In this document: piece after piece, positions 60,187-64,000 of the stretch
Numbering within the stretch: position 1 is the stretch's first letter
How the letters are laid out: each line of letters begins with the position of its first letter
Source of the DNA: Apostichopus japonicus
Lineage: Eukaryota > Echinodermata > Holothuroidea > Aspidochirotida > Stichopodidae
DNA: 64,000 nt
Assembly (NCBI RefSeq): GCF_037975245.1
Contig: NC_092574.1
Location: 19,687,713 to 19,751,712, forward strand
Direction: 5' to 3'
The notes under the pieces: generated by a model
What the model was told of the DNA's origin: nothing
Seen by the model: the letters and a program-made list of their open reading frames with translations, nothing else
The model's database searches: none
Program-made: the position numbers and the translations under genes

Positions 60187-63100
60187 TTAATCCACATAAT
60201 ATCTCAGTCCATACAGTGGCGCGATGGCACGGCGCACTGTACGAGCTGATGATCGAGACTCTCTTTTGCATCCGTGGTTCGAACCCCGGGTGATGACGTC
60301 TTTTACCGAGTGCCTACACGGGGAGCTGTAAGTATGAGTTAATCCACCTAATATCTCAGTCCATACAGTGGCGCGATGGCTCGGCGCACTGTACGAGCTG
60401 ATGATCGAGACTCTCTTTTGCATCCGTGGTTCGAACCCCGGGTGATGACGTCTTTTGCCGATCTTTTACAGCAAGTGCCTACACGGGGAGCTGTAAGTAT
60501 TAGTTAATCCACCGAATATCTAATATGTAGGTATTAGTTAATCCACCTAATATCTCAGTCCATACAGTGGCGCGATGGCTCGGCGCACTGTACGAGCTGA
60601 TGATCGAGACTCTCTTTTGCATCCGTGGTTCGAACCCCGGGTGATGACGTCTTTTGCCGATCTTTTACAGCAAGTGCCTACACGGGGAGCTGTAAGTATT
60701 AGTTAATCCACCTAATATCTCAGTCCATACAGTGGCGCGATGGCTCGGCGCACTGTACGAGCTGATGATCGAGACTCTCTTTTGCATCCGTGGTTCGAAC
60801 CCCGGGTGATGACGTCTTTTACCGAGTGCCTACACGGGGAGCTGTAAGTATGAGTTAATCCACCTAATATCTCAGTCCATACAGTGGCGCGATGGCTCGG
60901 CGCACTGTACGAGCTGATGATCGAGACTCTCTTTTGCATCCGTGGTTCGAACCCCGGGTGATGACGTCTTTTGCCGATCTTTTACAGCAAGTGCCTACAC
61001 GGGGAGCTGTAAGTATTAGTTAATCCACCGAATATCTAATATGTAGGTATTAGTTAATCCACCTAATATCTCAGTCCATACAGTGGCGCGATGGCTCGGC
61101 GCACTGTACGAGCTGATGATCGAGACTCTCTTTTGCATCCGTGGTTCGAACCCCGGGTGATGACGTCTTTTGCCGATCTTTTACAGCAAGTGCCTACACG
61201 GGGAGCTGTAAGTATTAGTTAATCCACCTAATATCTCAGTCCATACAGTGGCGCGATGGCTCGGCGCACTGTACGAGCTGATGATCGAGACTCTCTTTTG
61301 CATCCGTGGTTCGAACCCCGGGTGATGACGTCTTTTGCCGATCTTTTACAGCAAGTGCCTACACGGGGAGCTGTAAGTATTAGTTAATCCACCTAATATC
61401 TCAGTCCATACAGTGGCGCGATGGCTCGGCGCACTGTACGAGCTGATGATCGAGACTCTCTTTTGCATCCGTGGTTCGAACCCCGGGTGATGACGTCTTT
61501 TGCCGATCTTTTACAGCAAGTGCCTACACGGGGAGCTGTAAGTATTAGTTAATCCACCTAATATCTCAGTCCATACAGTGGCGCGATGTCTCGGCGCACT
61601 GTACGAGCTGATGATCGAGACTCTCTTTTGCATCCGTGGTTCGAACCCCGGGTGATGACGTCTTTTGCCGATCTTTTACAGCAAGTGCCTACACGGGGAG
61701 CTGTAAGTATTAGTTAATCCACCTAATATCTCAGTCCATACAATGGCGCGATGGCTCGGCGCACTGTACGAGCTGATGATCGAGACTCTCTTTTGCATCC
61801 GTGGTTCGAACCCCGGGTGATGACGTCTTTTGCCGATCTTTTACAGCAAGTGCCTACACGGGGAGCTGTAAGTATTAGTTAATCCACCTAATATCTCAGT
61901 CCATACAGTGGCGCGATGGCTCGGCGCACTGTACGAGCTGATGATCGAGACTCTCTTTTGCATCCGTGGTTCGAACCCCGGGTGATGACGTCTTTTGCCG
62001 ATCTTTTACAGCAAGTGCCTACACGGGGAGCTGTAAGTATTAGTTAATCCACCTAATATCTCAGTCCATACAGTGGCGCGATGGCTCGGCGCACTGTACG
62101 AGCTGATGATCGAGACTCTCTTTTGCATCGGTGGTTCGAACCCTGGGTGATGACGTCTTTTGCCGATCTTTTACAGCAAGTGCCTACACGGGGAGCTGTA
62201 AGTGTTAGTTAATCCACCTAATATCTCAGTCCATACAGTGGCGCGATGGCTCGGCACACTGTACGAGCTGATGATCGAGACTCTCTTTTGCATCCGTGGG
62301 TCGAACCCCGGGTGATGACGTCTTTTGCCGATCTTTTACAGCAAGTGACTACACGGGGAGCTGTAAGTATTAGTTAATCCACCTAATATCTCAGTCCATA
62401 CAGTGGCGCGATGGCTCGGCGCACTGTACGAGCTGATGATCGAGACTCTCTTTTGCATCCGTGGTTCGAACCCCGGGTGATGACGTCTTTTACCGAGTGC
62501 CTACACGGGGAGCTGTAAGTATGAGTTAATCCACCTAATATCTCAGTCCATACAGTGGCGCGATGGCTCGGCGCACTGTACGAGCTGATGATCGAGACTC
62601 TCTTTTGCATCCGTGGTTCGAACCCCGGGTGATGACGTCTTTTGCCGATCTTTTACAGCAAGTGCCTACACGGGGAGCTGTAAGTATTAGTTAATCCACC
62701 GAATATCTAATATGTAGGTATTAGTTAATCCACCTAATATCTCAGTCCATACAGTGGCGCGATGGCTCGGCGCACTGTACGAGCTGATGATCGAGACTCT
62801 CTTTTGCATCCGTGGTTCGAACCCCGGGTGATGACGTCTTTTGCCGATCTTTTACAGCAAGTGCCTACACGGGGAGCTGTAAGTATTAGTTAATCCACCT
62901 AATATCTCAGTCCATACAGTGGCGCGATGGCTCGGCGCACTGTACGAGCTGATGATCGAGACTCTCTTTTGCATCCGTGGTTCGAACCCCGGGTGATGAC
63001 GTCTTTTGCCGATCTTTTACAGCAAGTGCCTACACGGGGAGCTGTAAGTATTAGTTAATCCACCTAATATCTCAGTCCATACAGTGGCGCGATGGCTCGG

Positions 63101-64000
63101 CGCACTGTACGAGCTGATGATCGAGACTCTCTTTTGCATCCGTGGTTCGAACCCCGGGTGATGACGTCTTTTGCCGATCTTTTACAGCAAGTGCCTACAC
63201 GGGGAGCTGTAAGTATTAGTTAATCCACCTAATATCTCAGTCCATACAGTGGCGCGATGTCTCGGCGCACTGTACGAGCTGATGATCGAGACTCTCTTTT
63301 GCATCCGTGGTTCGAACCCCGGGTGATGACGTCTTTTGCCGATCTTTTACAGCAAGTGCCTACACGGGGAGCTGTAAGTATTAGTTAATCCACCTAATAT
63401 CTCAGTCCATACAATGGCGCGATGGCTCGGCGCACTGTACGAGCTGATGATCGAGACTCTCTTTTGCATCCGTGGTTCGAACCCCGGGTGATGACGTCTT
63501 TTGCCGATCTTTTACAGCAAGTGCCTACACGGGGAGCTGTAAGTATTAGTTAATCCACCTAATATCTCAGTCCATACAGTGGCGCGATGGCTCGGCGCAC
63601 TGTACGAGCTGATGATCGAGACTCTCTTTTGCATCCGTGGTTCGAACCCCGGGTGATGACGTCTTTTGCCGATCTTTTACAGCAAGTGCCTACACGGGGA
63701 GCTGTAAGTATTAGTTAATCCACCTAATATCTCAGTCCATACAGTGGCGCGATGGCTCGGCGCACTGTACGAGCTGATGATCGAGACTCTCTTTTGCATC
63801 GGTGGTTCGAACCCTGGGTGATGACGTCTTTTGCCGATCTTTTACAGCAAGTGCCTACACGGGGAGCTGTAAGTGTTAGTTAATCCACCTAATATCTCAG
63901 TCCATACAGTGGCGCGATGGCTCGGCACACTGTACGAGCTGATGATCGAGACTCTCTTTTGCATCCGTGGGTCGAACCCCGGGTGATGACGTCTTTTGCC
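60187..64000 (+). repeat. 516-bp and 1671-bp higher-order repeats
   Basis: A three-unit repeat (152+199+165 = 516 bp) places 199-type inserts at 60522 and 61038 and 152-type junctions at 60305 and 60821, with shared GTATGAG, CCGAATATC and GTAGGTATT. A 1671-bp tandem repeat then copies 60.7-62.3 kb to 62.4-64.0 kb: junction 60821 to 62492, insert 61038 to 62709, CGATGTCTCGG about 61585 to 63256, CAATGGCG about 61742 to 63413, and TCGGCACACT 62251 to 63922. I saw almost no differences between these copies, and the window ends inside the second one. Confidence 0.88.

Larger units (their letters stand above)
1..64000 (+). repeat. Satellite DNA array, 165-bp monomer, head to tail
   Basis: The whole window is one tandem array. 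The first three unit starts (motif CGCACTGTAC) lie at 1, 166 and 331, giving a 165-bp period that recurs throughout. Units differ by scattered substitutions and a few recurrent indels that give 146-, 151-, 152-, 154-, 163-, 164-, 199- and 95-bp forms. All copies read in the same direction. No unique sequence, transposon or gene interrupts the array, and both edges cut a monomer. The reference unit has 42 C and 42 G (51% G+C). A unit near nucleosomal length in a long homogeneous array is typical of eukaryotic centromeric, pericentromeric or subtelomeric satellites, but nothing here shows which. I do not recognise the family by name. Confidence 0.98.

Noticed and set aside
1-64000. CRISPR array
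   Set aside because: Repeats are contiguous 165-bp units without unique spacers and without cas genes; the period is far too long.
1-64000. 5S or other rRNA gene cluster
   Set aside because: The unit is tandem and has Pol III-like boxes, but no rRNA sequence is recognisable and the tRNA-type B box differs from the 5S internal control region.
1-64000. Bacterial or phage sequence or an anti-phage system
   Set aside because: No genes, ribosome-binding sites or operons are present; a 64-kb satellite with nested higher-order repeats is characteristic of eukaryotic heterochromatin.
1-64000. Pure assembly artefact
   Set aside because: Copies differ by many distinct substitutions and indels in an ordered pattern, which a collapsed or looped assembly would not create. 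The near-identical blocks (22.0/29.0 kb, 60.7/62.4 kb) still deserve a read-level check.

Overview
The whole 64-kb window is one uninterrupted head-to-tail tandem array of a single satellite DNA family. The basic monomer is 165 bp, about 51% G+C, and every copy I read has the same orientation. Dividing window length by mean unit length gives roughly 390 copies (an estimate). Both window edges fall inside a monomer. I see no unique sequence, no transposon insertion, no inverted segment and no credible protein-coding gene. This is eukaryotic satellite or heterochromatin-type DNA. The sequence does not identify the species. Conserved CpGs (12 per monomer, about the number expected from base composition) hint at a genome or compartment without strong CpG methylation.

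Monomer anatomy, using the copy at 145-330: a 10-bp hairpin with one bulged base (145-174); a tRNA-like stretch with an RNA polymerase III A-box-like motif (158-168) and a consensus-matching B box (209-219); T4 runs inside (197-200) and just downstream (234-237, 245-248) that could terminate Pol III; a pyrimidine-rich run ending in ACAG (231-252) and a GTAAGTAT donor-like motif (274-281), which together look like splice signals around a 21-nt pseudo-exon; and a short inverted repeat (279-299). The likely ancestry is a degenerate tRNA-derived element amplified as a satellite. Expression and function are unproven.

Length variants mark sub-families. The 152-bp form (more than 60 copies) dominates about 0-33 kb. 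The 154-bp form (about 30 copies) occurs mostly from 26 kb onward. The 199-bp form (34-bp insertion, 12 copies) occurs only between 37.9 and 62.7 kb. A 95-bp remnant that has lost the tRNA-like core occurs six times between 34.8 and 53.3 kb. Single copies of 146-, 151-, 163- and 164-bp types also occur.

Higher-order organisation runs region by region: about 1.3-kb repeat (0-2.5 kb); 1.6-1.8-kb triplicate (4.3-8.9 kb); 0.8-kb block in three copies plus a distant copy (8.9-12.9 and 20.2-21.2 kb); 1268-bp and 2892-bp duplications (13.2-20.0 kb); a 4.4-kb block duplicated 6935 bp apart (22.0-26.4 and 29.0-33.3 kb); a 4.4-4.5-kb tandem duplication (33.6-42.5 kb) with partial copies at 48.8-50.3 and 52.6-53.8 kb; interleaved 3.3-3.4-kb duplications (47.3-53.8 kb); and 516-bp and 1671-bp repeats (60.2-64.0 kb). 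The pattern fits repeated unequal exchange and slippage. The most notable point is that this is a tRNA-like, Pol III-box-bearing satellite with a complex higher-order structure, not a gene system.
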